A stretch of 64,000 bases of DNA from Prochlorococcus sp. AG-347-K18 (GCA_003281365.1 QCCF01000002.1:186001-250000); one strand, 5' to 3'; counted from the stretch's first letter, positions 52,711-59,776 are shown. Notes: generated by a model from the sequence alone, not told the origin. A program made the numbers and translations.

Positions 52711-54279
52711 TCAGAATATCTTACCTAAAAAATATTCTCCTAAAAAATTATCTCTAATATCAAAACATGTAACTAATAAATCAGCCTTTTCGGTGATTTT
52801 GAAAAAAAGTTTTAAGTTATCTTCTCCAAGATTAGATTTATTTTTTAGTTCGATTCTGAGTGGTTTTTTATCCCATATTATAATTTTTTCTTCACTTTGT
52901 ACCTCTGATAATTTTGGTAATCCGTTTTCAAAAATTACATCATATTCTCTTTCATGTTTTGTTTCTCCGATGATTATTTCAAATATTTTCTGATTATTAT
53001 CACTGGCTTGAAGAACCAGTTTAAATGGGGTTTCAGTTGGCCATGTTTGACCTTTGCAGAAAATAGGATGCCAGAAATGTTTTTGTTCTCTTTTATTTAA
53101 TAATCTTATGGATAAACCTTTTTTTAATATGTCTTTAATTTTGACACCCGGGGTCATTGCCAAAGCTCCAAGAGCTATCGATTCAACAGGAGGTGGTGAC
53201 TTTATCTCAATATTTGGAATCTTTTTTGTTATCCATTCGTTGATTAATGGTATTTGAGTACCCCCTCCAACGAGAATGATTGTATTTAAGTCATCTAATG
53301 TGCAAAATTTGCCTCTTGCTTCATTTAATAAATCTTTTAGTAAAGAGTTAAGGTGATTAAGGAGATTATTCTTAATAATAATTTGTTCAAATATTTCTTT
53401 ACTTAAGTAAAAATCTTTTTCTTGATATTCATCTATATTTAATTTTAATGGATATTTATCTTCATATGATATTTCAGATGAGCTGAGTTTACATTTTATT
53501 TTTTCTGCCCTTGAGAGATTTATTGAATATTTATTATCAGCAATAAAATTATCAACAATCCATTGATCAATATCTTTACCTCCAATTTTTGAGCCTACTT
53601 TGCTTATTATTTCAGCACACCTTATTTTTTGTTTTGAAATTGAACTTACATCATTCCCATTGAATTTTAATAATTCGGCTATAGGTCCTGATTTACCTTC
53701 ACCTCCCTCTATTTTCACTATATTCAGATCTATTGTGCTACCTCCAATATCTAAGGTCATAATTTTTGATCCAAATGGTACATCAACTCCTAAACTTGCC
53801 GCAGTAGGTTCATCAACTAGTGCTATTTCCTTTACAGAGAATTCCTCGCATAGGTTAACCAACCATTCTCTGTAACCTTTATAAGTATCAATAGGAGCAG
53901 TTAAAACAAGTCTCTTAATTTCATACTTTTGGGAAATTTTAACCCATAAAAATTTTAAAAATTTTTCGCCACATTCAGCAGGTTTTAAAATATTTTTTTG
54001 ATTAATTTTTTCAATAGGATTGCCAATTAATCTTTTAAAATTCGAATGAAAAAATAAATCAGAATTTGAGCTTTCCCTCATTTTTAGAGCACTCATACCA
54101 ATTTTCAAGTTTTTTGAAGATTCTTCAAACCAAACCGCTGTTGGTATAACTCCTGGTGATGATGTAATATTTGGTATTTCAACTAAAACAGGATTGTTAT
54201 CCTTTTGATTTTGAAAAGCCACCACAGTGTTTGTATTTCCTAAATCAATAGCAAGCGTTCCTGTTAAATTTTCTTTCAT
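52711..54279 (-). CDS. Hsp70-like ATPase (divergent DnaK family)
   Basis: Encodes about 522 residues from ATG 54279; a TTG seven codons upstream is less likely. The actin-like ATPase core is intact: AIDLGNTNTVVAF, VDEPTAASLG, TLDIGGSTIDL and ILVGGGTQIPLI. After the ATPase part (about 375 residues) only a short substrate-binding region remains and the helical lid is missing, so it is shorter than canonical DnaK (about 635). It may act with specialised J proteins, such as the membrane J protein at 15210, but no link is shown. Confidence 0.9.
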   Translation of the reverse strand: MKENLTGTLAIDLGNTNTVVAFQNQKDNNPVLVEIPNITSSPGVIPTAVWFEESSKNLKIGMSALKMRESSNSDLFFHSNFKRLIGNPIEKINQKNILKPAECGEKFLKFLWVKISQKYEIKRLVLTAPIDTYKGYREWLVNLCEEFSVKEIALVDEPTAASLGVDVPFGSKIMTLDIGGSTIDLNIVKIEGGEGKSGPIAELLKFNGNDVSSISKQKIRCAEIISKVGSKIGGKDIDQWIVDNFIADNKYSINLSRAEKIKCKLSSSEISYEDKYPLKLNIDEYQEKDFYLSKEIFEQIIIKNNLLNHLNSLLKDLLNEARGKFCTLDDLNTIILVGGGTQIPLINEWITKKIPNIEIKSPPPVESIALGALAMTPGVKIKDILKKGLSIRLLNKREQKHFWHPIFCKGQTWPTETPFKLVLQASDNNQKIFEIIIGETKHEREYDVIFENGLPKLSEVQSEEKIIIWDKKPLRIELKNKSNLGEDNLKLFFKITEKADLLVTCFDIRDNFLGEYFLGKIF

Positions 54280-54282
54280 ATA

Positions 54283-54299
54283 TGATTCATTATGAATCA
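54283..54299. promoter_or_regulatory. Operator-like palindrome upstream of the Hsp70-like gene
   Basis: TGATTCA and TGAATCA flank TTA in a perfect 7-3-7 inverted repeat directly before the Hsp70-like ATG (54279) and about 80 bases from the divergent rpoZ start. Its symmetry resembles dimeric regulator sites; the cognate protein is not identifiable. Confidence 0.4.
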
Positions 54300-54379
54300 A
54301 ATTAAGTGCTTTTTGTAATTTATGTTTTGAATCGGGCCAAAAAATTGTAAAATATACCTAATAGTGAAAACTTTTTTTA

Positions 54380-54616
54380 ATGAACATATCGAACAATGCA
54401 AATATCGACTCTAATGATCTTGCAAAAAGAGGTGAGAGCTTAATTAGAAAATCAACTAATAGATATCTAACTACAGTGAGAATTGCTTTTAGAGCTAAAC
54501 AAAGGCGTTTCGATGATTTTGATGGATTATTGGAGGAATCAACAATTAAACCTGTACAAAGATCAATTATTGAACTTAGCGATGAACAGGATCAACCAGA
54601 TTTACTTCCTGGTTAA
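54380..54616 (+). CDS. rpoZ: RNA polymerase omega subunit
   Basis: Encodes 78 residues. The N-terminal half aligns with omega (a Ser-rich start, then [30 protein letters not shown]), with a C-terminal tail [19 protein letters not shown] characteristic of cyanobacteria. Omega helps assemble beta' into the polymerase. The DUF1818 gene follows after 2 bases and is probably translated from the same message. Confidence 0.92.
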   Translation: MNISNNANIDSNDLAKRGESLIRKSTNRYLTTVRIAFRAKQRRFDDFDGLLEESTIKPVQRSIIELSDEQDQPDLLPG

Positions 54617-54618
54617 TT

Positions 54619-54990
54619 TTGGGAAAAAACCAAGGAAGATGGAAATTACTTAAGGATTTTAAAAAGGGCAAATTTTGCTTTTTAATTGGCGTTGATAATT
54701 GGTCAATTGAGTTACAAAAAAGTGAATTTGACTCACTTTTTCTTTTACTTCTAAGAATTAATAAACAACTACTAAGTATCAAGAATGAATTGATGGATGA
54801 GGAGTCTATTTCTTTAGAATTAGAACAGTTACCTTGGTATATTGAATTAGAAGGAACAAGGAATGAATGGAGCTTAAGGTTTGTTTTTGAGAGTCAAGAT
54901 CAAACTAGATCTTTCGAAATGTATTGGCCTATACCAATTGCGCAAAATTTATTTTATGAAATAAAAAAGATGTGGGAATCAATGGATTAA
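54619..54990 (+). CDS. DUF1818 protein
   Basis: Encodes 123 residues from TTG 54619, with no ATG nearby. The sequence (GRWKLLKDFKKGKFCFLIGVDNWSIEL, PWYIELEGTRNEWSLRFVFES, the C-terminal EMYWPIP) matches the cyanobacterial DUF1818 family. It overlaps nothing and is 2 bases after rpoZ, so it is translationally linked. Its function is unknown to me; association with rpoZ is commonly seen in cyanobacteria. Confidence 0.87.
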   Translation: MGKNQGRWKLLKDFKKGKFCFLIGVDNWSIELQKSEFDSLFLLLLRINKQLLSIKNELMDEESISLELEQLPWYIELEGTRNEWSLRFVFESQDQTRSFEMYWPIPIAQNLFYEIKKMWESMD

Positions 54991-55302
54991 AAGATAAATA
55001 AAATTGGAAATTTTGGAAAAAATTTCCCCGTGCTTAAAAATATTTTTCACAACTTTTCCACAACTATTTCAAATAAATCATCTAGTAATCTAATGTATGT
55101 GGAAAACTTACAAGTTTATATAATTCTTTATATTCCAACAAGAATAATTTCTTAAAAATTATTTTCTATGATTTCCCTTGTGATGACTTTATTCTCATTA
55201 TTCTATTGCTTGAGACTGTTTCTTATTAATACATGTTGACGATTTTGTAATTTTGAAGAAAACTGGATCTTGTAGCTTTAAATTCCGACAATTTTTTTGA
55301 AA
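54991..55302. other. Gene-free region with a cluster of DnaA-box-like words
   Basis: No gene is visible in this 312-base stretch. It holds TTTTCCACA at 55054-55062, the same word inverted (TGTGGAAAA) at 55098-55106, and a one-mismatch copy TTTTTCACA at 55043-55051, all within 64 bases. This word is the cyanobacterial DnaA-box form. The surroundings are AT-rich. No dnaA or dnaN is nearby, so it is not obviously the chromosomal origin. Confidence 0.45.
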
Positions 55303-55554
55303 ATGCAAAATTTAAATTTTGATGTAAACCCAATAATTTCAAACCAGAAAGACGATGTAATAAGTTTCAAATGTGAACTTCAAGAAAATCTTCAGAAGGC
55401 TATGAAACAATTTGTTGAGGAGCATCCTAACTGGGATCAGTACCGGATTCTACAAGCTGCTATTGCAGGATTTTTACTACAAAAAGGATTTCAAAATAGG
55501 GATCTTACAAGACTCTATATTGGAAATATGTTATCAATCAATTTTGAGGAATAA
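55303..55554 (+). CDS. DUF2811 protein
   Basis: Encodes 83 residues from ATG 55303 (an in-frame TTG at 55297 is less likely). The core ISFKCELQENLQKAMKQFVEEHPNWDQYRILQAAIAGFLLQKG matches the small DUF2811 family, which is largely helical. Known members occur in cyanobacteria; no function is established to my knowledge. It converges on the EVE gene with 7 bases between the stop codons. Confidence 0.85.
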   Translation: MQNLNFDVNPIISNQKDDVISFKCELQENLQKAMKQFVEEHPNWDQYRILQAAIAGFLLQKGFQNRDLTRLYIGNMLSINFEE

Positions 55555-55561
55555 AAATTTT

Positions 55562-56020
55562 TTATAATTTTTCTAGTATTATTTTTGCGATATCTTTTTG
55601 GACGGGCAAGATTGATAATCTATTTCCTTTCTTTACAACTAATAACTCATCTTCACTAAACAAAATTTTTAATTCAGGTAAACTTAGAATTTTGTTTGAT
55701 TTAGATATGAATTTTACTTTTACGCAATCCCATTTCGGATTTTCTGGTTTCGATTTTGGATCGAAATATTTAGAATCCTTATCAAATTGAGTAGGATCAA
55801 CAATATTTAGATCTATTACTTCCATAAGACCAACAATCCCTGGGGGTTTGCAGTTTGAATGATAGAAAAATACCTTATCTCTTTTGTTCATTTTTCTCAT
55901 AAAATTCCTAGCTTGATAATTTCTTATACCATCCCATAAAGTTTCACTTTCATTTTTTAAAGTATCTATGCTGTAAGCATCAGGTTCACTTTTCATTAGC
56001 CAGTAGTTAATTTCAGTCAT
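55562..56020 (-). CDS. EVE-domain protein
   Basis: Encodes 152 residues covering a whole EVE (formerly DUF55) domain: YWLMKSEPDAYSIDTL at the start, LWDGIRNYQARNFMR, KVFFYHSN and PPGIVGLMEV. EVE domains are PUA-like and bind modified bases in nucleic acids; a substrate cannot be inferred here. The 5' end and upstream region of this gene occur twice more in the window (58606 and 62383). Its leader contains a tandem 9-base repeat at 56047-56066. Confidence 0.92.
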   Translation of the reverse strand: MTEINYWLMKSEPDAYSIDTLKNESETLWDGIRNYQARNFMRKMNKRDKVFFYHSNCKPPGIVGLMEVIDLNIVDPTQFDKDSKYFDPKSKPENPKWDCVKVKFISKSNKILSLPELKILFSEDELLVVKKGNRLSILPVQKDIAKIILEKL

Positions 56021-56149
56021 ATCAATAATTTAGAAGAAAATTACAATGTGTGAACGGTGTGTGAACAGAATATTAAAAACGTTCAAATCTAGGTTAATTA
56101 TCCATCAAATTATCTATTTAGGAAAGTGATGGTTGGTAGGGAGTAATTA
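55986..56149 (-). repeat. Copy A of a three-copy module: EVE 5' end plus upstream region
   Basis: The functional-looking copy. It includes the first 12 codons of the EVE gene, about 64 variable leader bases and the conserved block 56098-56149 (TTATCCATCAAA, then TTTAGGAAAGTGATGG and a G-rich end). Read toward the gene, the conserved block gives a -10-like GATAAT about 75 bases before the ATG. An 18-base identity to copy C covers TCACTTTTCATTAGCCAG. Confidence 0.75.
56047..56066. promoter_or_regulatory. Tandem 9-base repeat with an 11-base period
   Basis: TGTGTGAAC occurs at 56047-56055 and 56058-56066, exactly one helical turn apart, in the leader of the EVE gene and upstream of the divergent GTPase operon. 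Direct repeats at 11-base spacing are typical of OmpR/PhoB-class regulator sites. Copies B and C of the module lack it. Confidence 0.4.
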
Positions 56150-56211
56150 ATTCTCTAAATATTATTGTTTTATCACTTAAATCACAAAATAAATATTTAA
56201 AATCGAAAACA

Positions 56212-56251
56212 AAAATGATTTTCATTTTCATATTGGTGTAAATTTTATACA
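56212..56251 (+). promoter_or_regulatory. Zur/Fur-like operator overlapping the predicted promoter of the GTPase operon
   Basis: AAAATGA (56212-56218) and TCATTTT (56222-56228) form a perfect 7-3-7 inverted repeat resembling Fur-family boxes. A -10-like TATACA lies at 56246-56251, with a 17-base spacer that would put the -35 inside the right arm, so binding would block transcription. The downstream gene encodes a COG0523-type metal GTPase, commonly Zur-controlled. Confidence 0.55.
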
Positions 56252-56267
56252 TTAGGTAGTATTTTTT

Positions 56268-57050
56268 ATGAGTCAAGTCTGTTTAATATCAGGTTCGCCA
56301 GGATGCGGTAAGACAAATTGGATACTAAATACTTTTAAGAATTATTCTGGCAATTGTGGTTACTTACGTCTTGGAGGATATTCCGAAATTAATTTAGAGC
56401 AAGCTATAAATTCAAAAATTGATTTTGCTTTTTTGAAAGATCAAATTCCTAACTTATTAGACTTATCTATTTCAAACTCAATATCAGAGAAAGATAAAGA
56501 AAACATTTTAATTATTATTGAATTTCCACAATTTTTTACACCTAAATCTCAGGGTATTAATGGAGTTGATCTGAGAATTATTAATGTACTTGAAAAATAT
56601 AATCTCCAGCCAAATAGATATCTTCATTTTGGTAGAGATCCAGAATTATCAATTAAAGATACTTTAGATTTTAGAGAAATTGAATCAATAAGCCTTGATC
56701 TTCAAAAGCATATTTGGGATCCTGCAAGCTTGAATACTTTTTGGTTTGAATTAGTTAATGGTGCTTATGGGGATGTATATAGAGCAAAAGCATTAATGAA
56801 CTTACCTGATGGACGTTACATCTTGTTTAATTGGATAGTCAGTCAGCAAGGATCTCAATATCAAACATTAAACCAAGTTGCCCCTCTTAATGGAAGACCA
56901 GAAAGATGTTCTGAAATTGTTATACAAGGGAAAAATTTAAACTTCGAGTCAATAAAAGCAACGATTCATAATTGCCTTCTTAATGATGCTGTACTAGATC
57001 ATCATCAAACTTCACTTAGAAATTCACAATTACAAACTGCTCGCCGTTAA
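56268..57050 (+). CDS. COG0523/CobW-like GTPase, shortened
   Basis: Encodes 260 residues. Walker A GSPGCGKT is at residues 9-16. A C-terminal CobW_C-like domain (about residues 165-245) is recognisable in FWFELVNGAYGDVYRAKALMNLPDGRYILFNW. The EFPQFFTP stretch fits the family's E-S-x-G-x-x-P-like switch. The CxCC metal-binding motif and a clear NKxD are missing, and it is shorter than the usual 300-400 residues. COG0523 proteins are thought to deliver zinc or other metals to client enzymes. It heads a tight operon with two phosphoesterases. Confidence 0.8.
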   Translation: MSQVCLISGSPGCGKTNWILNTFKNYSGNCGYLRLGGYSEINLEQAINSKIDFAFLKDQIPNLLDLSISNSISEKDKENILIIIEFPQFFTPKSQGINGVDLRIINVLEKYNLQPNRYLHFGRDPELSIKDTLDFREIESISLDLQKHIWDPASLNTFWFELVNGAYGDVYRAKALMNLPDGRYILFNWIVSQQGSQYQTLNQVAPLNGRPERCSEIVIQGKNLNFESIKATIHNCLLNDAVLDHHQTSLRNSQLQTARR

Positions 57051-57057
57051 CTTAAAA

Positions 57058-57873
57058 ATGAATCAAGCTGTCATCTCATGTTTACATGCAAATCTACCTG
57101 CAGTAGAGGCTGTCTTAAAAGATATTGAACTTCAAGGAATTACAAATATTACCTGTCTTGGAGATCTAGTGGGTTATGGTCCTCAACCTAATGAGGTTAT
57201 TGAGTTAATAAGAGATAAAGAAATTCCTACTTGTCAGGGATGTTGGGACGAAGACGTTGTTGATGGATTAGATGCTTGCGATTGTAGTTATCCTTCTCAG
57301 CTTGCTGAAAAAAGAGGTCATTTTGCTCATAAATGGACTACAGATAAATTAACTACAGAAAATAAGGATTATCTAGCTAATCTACCCTACTCAATACGTA
57401 AAGATAAGTGTCTTTTTGTTCATGGTAGTCCTAATAGTCAACATGAATATCTTCTACCCGATATGGATGCATTCGCAGCTCTTGAGAGAGTTGAAAATGC
57501 CAGAGCAGAGATTCTTTTTTGTGGTCATACTCACCAACCTTATATTCGCGAATTAGCAGATGGTTTAATTGCTGTAAAGATCAAAAATGCTGTTCCCAAA
57601 GATACTCAAGAAAAAGAAATTCAATTGCCTATGCGAAGAATAGTAAATGCAGGTTCAGTTGGAGAGCCAAGACATGGAGGAACTAAAGCTACTTATGTTG
57701 TTCATAACGATGTCACTAATGAAGTAAAAATTAGAGAAGTGGAATATGATATTGAACTTACTTGTAAAGCAATAATAGATGCCGGTCTTCCTCCGATTTT
57801 TGCATGGCGTTTAAAAAATGGATTCGAATTTGCAGAACAAGCTGAAGATGCATCTCATGTTTGTGAAAGATGA
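57058..57873 (+). CDS. Calcineurin-like metallophosphoesterase with altered metal motifs
   Basis: Encodes 271 residues. Family blocks are present: LHAN at the start, GDLVGYGPQPNEV (GD near 36), HGSP (near 122), GHTH (near 155) and a C-terminal NAGSVGEPRHG. However, the first motif reads SCLHAN rather than SDIHAN (Asp to Cys), and the GNHD motif reads GCWD. Cysteines cluster at PTCQGCWD and LDACDCSY (about residues 58-77). It begins 7 bases after the GTPase gene and overlaps the next gene by four. Substrate and activity are unknown. Confidence 0.88.
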   Translation: MNQAVISCLHANLPAVEAVLKDIELQGITNITCLGDLVGYGPQPNEVIELIRDKEIPTCQGCWDEDVVDGLDACDCSYPSQLAEKRGHFAHKWTTDKLTTENKDYLANLPYSIRKDKCLFVHGSPNSQHEYLLPDMDAFAALERVENARAEILFCGHTHQPYIRELADGLIAVKIKNAVPKDTQEKEIQLPMRRIVNAGSVGEPRHGGTKATYVVHNDVTNEVKIREVEYDIELTCKAIIDAGLPPIFAWRLKNGFEFAEQAEDASHVCER

Positions 57874-58589
57874 TAGAACGCTGGGCACTCGTAAGTGGTC
57901 TTAAAGGGGATCTAGATACTTATGAACTTATTCAAAAAGACTTAAAAAAAACTCCTGGTAATATAACTCTTTTTGTTTTGGGGGATATGATAGGTCCTGA
58001 AAAAAACTGTAATAGGCTTCTCCATAGGTTAATTAATCCAAAAAGTAATGATTTACAACCATGGTGCATATATGGTTGGTGGGAAGAACAAATCCTCTTG
58101 GAAAGTGGTTACCGTGGTGATCAAAGAGCTGAAGCTTTGAGAATAAATAAGGGTGAAGAAGTAGTTAATTCTCTTACGAATGCTGTAGACAAATCATTTC
58201 TTGATTGGATAGCAGCACTTCAATTTGGATTTGTTGAACTTGATTGTGGTTTGATTCACGGAAGCTCAAAAGATGTTGGCGAAAATTTAACACTAGATAC
58301 GCCGCCACTGACACTCCTTGATAGACTTACACGTCTTCAGGTAAACAGATTATTTACTGCAAGAAGTAAACAACAGTTTCACTTGGAATTGACAGAGGGG
58401 ATTGTTAATTCTGAAGTAGAAGATTTAAATGGAAATCGTAAGAAAGAGCAGAAAGTTCCTCAAAAAGCTGTTATTGGTATTGGGGCAGGAAAAAATTATA
58501 CTCTTTATGATGTCGGGACTGATAATACTCAATTCGTACAAGCAGGATATAAAACAGAAAAAAAAATTAAGGGATTTGGAAGGCTTTAG
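57870..58589 (+). CDS. Degenerate metallophosphoesterase-like protein
   Basis: Encodes 239 residues. The fold is recognisable from SGLKGDLDTYELI (in place of SDIHGN), LGDMIGPE, YGWWEEQ (in place of GNHD) and IHGSSKD. The GHTH motif is absent; the corresponding region reads FTARSKQQFHLEL. With several metal ligands lost it is probably a noncatalytic partner of the preceding phosphoesterase, with which it overlaps by four bases. It ends the operon. Its last bases overlap the 17-codon remnant of module copy B on the other strand. Confidence 0.75.
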   Translation: MIERWALVSGLKGDLDTYELIQKDLKKTPGNITLFVLGDMIGPEKNCNRLLHRLINPKSNDLQPWCIYGWWEEQILLESGYRGDQRAEALRINKGEEVVNSLTNAVDKSFLDWIAALQFGFVELDCGLIHGSSKDVGENLTLDTPPLTLLDRLTRLQVNRLFTARSKQQFHLELTEGIVNSEVEDLNGNRKKEQKVPQKAVIGIGAGKNYTLYDVGTDNTQFVQAGYKTEKKIKGFGRL

Positions 58590-58605
58590 TTTTTAGCATC
58601 AAGTA

Positions 58606-58757
58606 CCCACTTCATTAGCCAAAAATTTTCTTCATTCATATCAAGGGATTTGAAGGAATTTATCTGCTAGAATTTTGCTAGAATCAGATTTTTTTTATAT
58701 TTTTATTATCCATCAAAGTCACAATTTAGGAAAGTAATGGGTGGCATGGGGGTGTAT
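58606..58757 (-). repeat. Copy B of the three-copy EVE-upstream module
   Basis: Same order and orientation as copy A: an EVE-like start, then 63 variable bases, then TTATCCATCAAAG and AATTTAGGAAAGTAATGGGTGG. The coding remnant runs from ATG 58639 to TAA 58586 and reads MNEENFWLMKWVLDAKN. After 10 shared codons it departs from EVE. It lies directly behind the phosphoesterase operon and opens the small-gene region. Confidence 0.75.
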
Positions 58758-58806
58758 AGGACCGTGCTGCATCGTATATATGATCTGATACATTTCTGTT
58801 AAAAGT

Positions 58807-58956
58807 TTACGGGTACAACCTTTCAATAGCTTCTTTCTGTTCTTGCTTTTTTATGTCTTCAGCATCTAAAACAGGGCACGAGTTTTGATTTAGTGATAAG
58901 AGGAAAGTGCTTTTTTTGAATAGTTTGAAAAGTGGTGTAAGTAATAAGTTTTTCAT
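58807..58956 (-). CDS. Small protein of unknown function
   Basis: A 49-codon ORF (MKNLLLTPLFKLFKKSTFLL, then LDAEDIKKQEQKEAIERLYP). The N-terminal half is basic and weakly hydrophobic, the C-terminal half a charged helix. Its ATG directly abuts the stop of the gene at 58957, which supports translation of both. I do not recognise it; similar tiny proteins are frequent in Prochlorococcus variable regions. Confidence 0.6.
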   Translation of the reverse strand: MKNLLLTPLFKLFKKSTFLLSLNQNSCPVLDAEDIKKQEQKEAIERLYP

Positions 58957-59142
58957 TTATTCCCAAGTTTTCATATCAGAGAAGTCGCTTGCTATTGCAT
59001 GAAGCATCCCTCCTACAAATGATCTAGGGCAACCAAGTTTGTTAACTAGAACTTCTGATTGTTTTTTGATATCTTCCCATGTAGGTCTGATATCCTCATT
59101 TATTTGTTTAAGGCTAGGTTTAAATTCTTCTGAATCATTCAT
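58957..59142 (-). CDS. Small conserved-looking protein of unknown function
   Basis: Encodes 61 residues from ATG 59142; a TTG ten codons upstream is possible. It is acidic and helical (SLKQINEDIRPTWEDIKKQSEVLVNKLG) and ends with CPRSFVGGMLHAIASDFSDMKTWE. There is no membrane segment. It is followed with no spacer by the 49-codon gene, so the two probably form a small operon. No family is recognised. Confidence 0.7.
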   Translation of the reverse strand: MNDSEEFKPSLKQINEDIRPTWEDIKKQSEVLVNKLGCPRSFVGGMLHAIASDFSDMKTWE

Positions 59143-59220
59143 ATTAAAAGGTATTAACTTATTAAAATTCAAATGATAGTAAAGAAAATCTCATTTATTT
59201 AAATAAATATTCAATAAAAA

Positions 59221-59376
59221 TTACAAAATAAATTCTTTAGAAATTATTCTAAGCTGATTTAAATTCAGATTATTTAAATAATTATTTGCAATCAATTTTT
59301 CTTCATTAATTTCGAGATCTTTAATCTCAGAAATAATACTATTAGATATTAAATCAATTAAATGTTCTTTATCCAT
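59221..59376 (-). CDS. Small acidic protein of unknown function
   Basis: A 51-codon ORF: MDKEHLIDLISNSIISEIKDLE and then NNYLNNLNLNQLRIISKEFIL. It is leucine/isoleucine- and asparagine-rich and looks helical. Codon use is AT-rich like its neighbours. It lies 78 bases upstream of the gene pair at 58807-59142 and could be in the same transcript. No family is recognised. Confidence 0.55.
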   Translation of the reverse strand: MDKEHLIDLISNSIISEIKDLEINEEKLIANNYLNNLNLNQLRIISKEFIL

Positions 59377-59522
59377 GACTTATATATAAACCCAAAACAA
59401 ACATTAATTATTTAAAGTCTTCAACTCAACATATAAGTAAAAATACTCAGATAAATATAAAACTCATAGGTTTGCTAAATCACTTTAGATGATTGGTATG
59501 GGGTGCACGCGAATTATCAGCT

Positions 59523-59541
59523 ACTCACACTTGAGTTTTTT
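59523..59541 (+). terminator. Short intrinsic-terminator-like hairpin
   Basis: ACTCA/TGAGT (5 bp) closes a CACT loop and is followed by five Ts. It lies about 35 bases before the gene at 59578. No plus-strand gene precedes it, so it may end a short RNA or act as a leader element; the stem is short. Confidence 0.35.
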
Positions 59542-59577
59542 ATGTAACATAATAAGTTTACATAAAGTAACAATTAA

Positions 59578-59772
59578 ATGAAAAGACTTTTTCCTTATAT
59601 AGCTTTTGCATGTTTAACTGGTTTTACGGCTACGACCGGTTTACCAGTTATAGCAGGCGGTTGTAGTAGCCACATGAACAAAAAAGCTGATATCAAATGT
59701 GCTGAAGATGATACTGAGTGTCAAATTGAAAAAGCTGAAAAGTTTGATTTAGAAGATTCTCTCAAGTCATAA
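59578..59772 (+). CDS. Small secreted cysteine-containing protein
   Basis: Encodes 64 residues. A basic MKRLFPYI start, a hydrophobic core (about residues 7-25) and a possible cleavage near VIAGG form a signal peptide. The mature part has Cys at GGCSS, IKCAE and TECQI and is otherwise polar and acidic. The GGCSS could also be read as a weak lipobox. I do not recognise the family. A 34-codon ORF follows after 4 bases. Confidence 0.7.
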   Translation: MKRLFPYIAFACLTGFTATTGLPVIAGGCSSHMNKKADIKCAEDDTECQIEKAEKFDLEDSLKS

Positions 59773-59776
59773 AATC

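Noticed and set aside
55043-55106. Chromosomal origin of replication
   Set aside because: Only two exact DnaA words, no dnaN/dnaA neighbours; kept only as a DnaA-site cluster.
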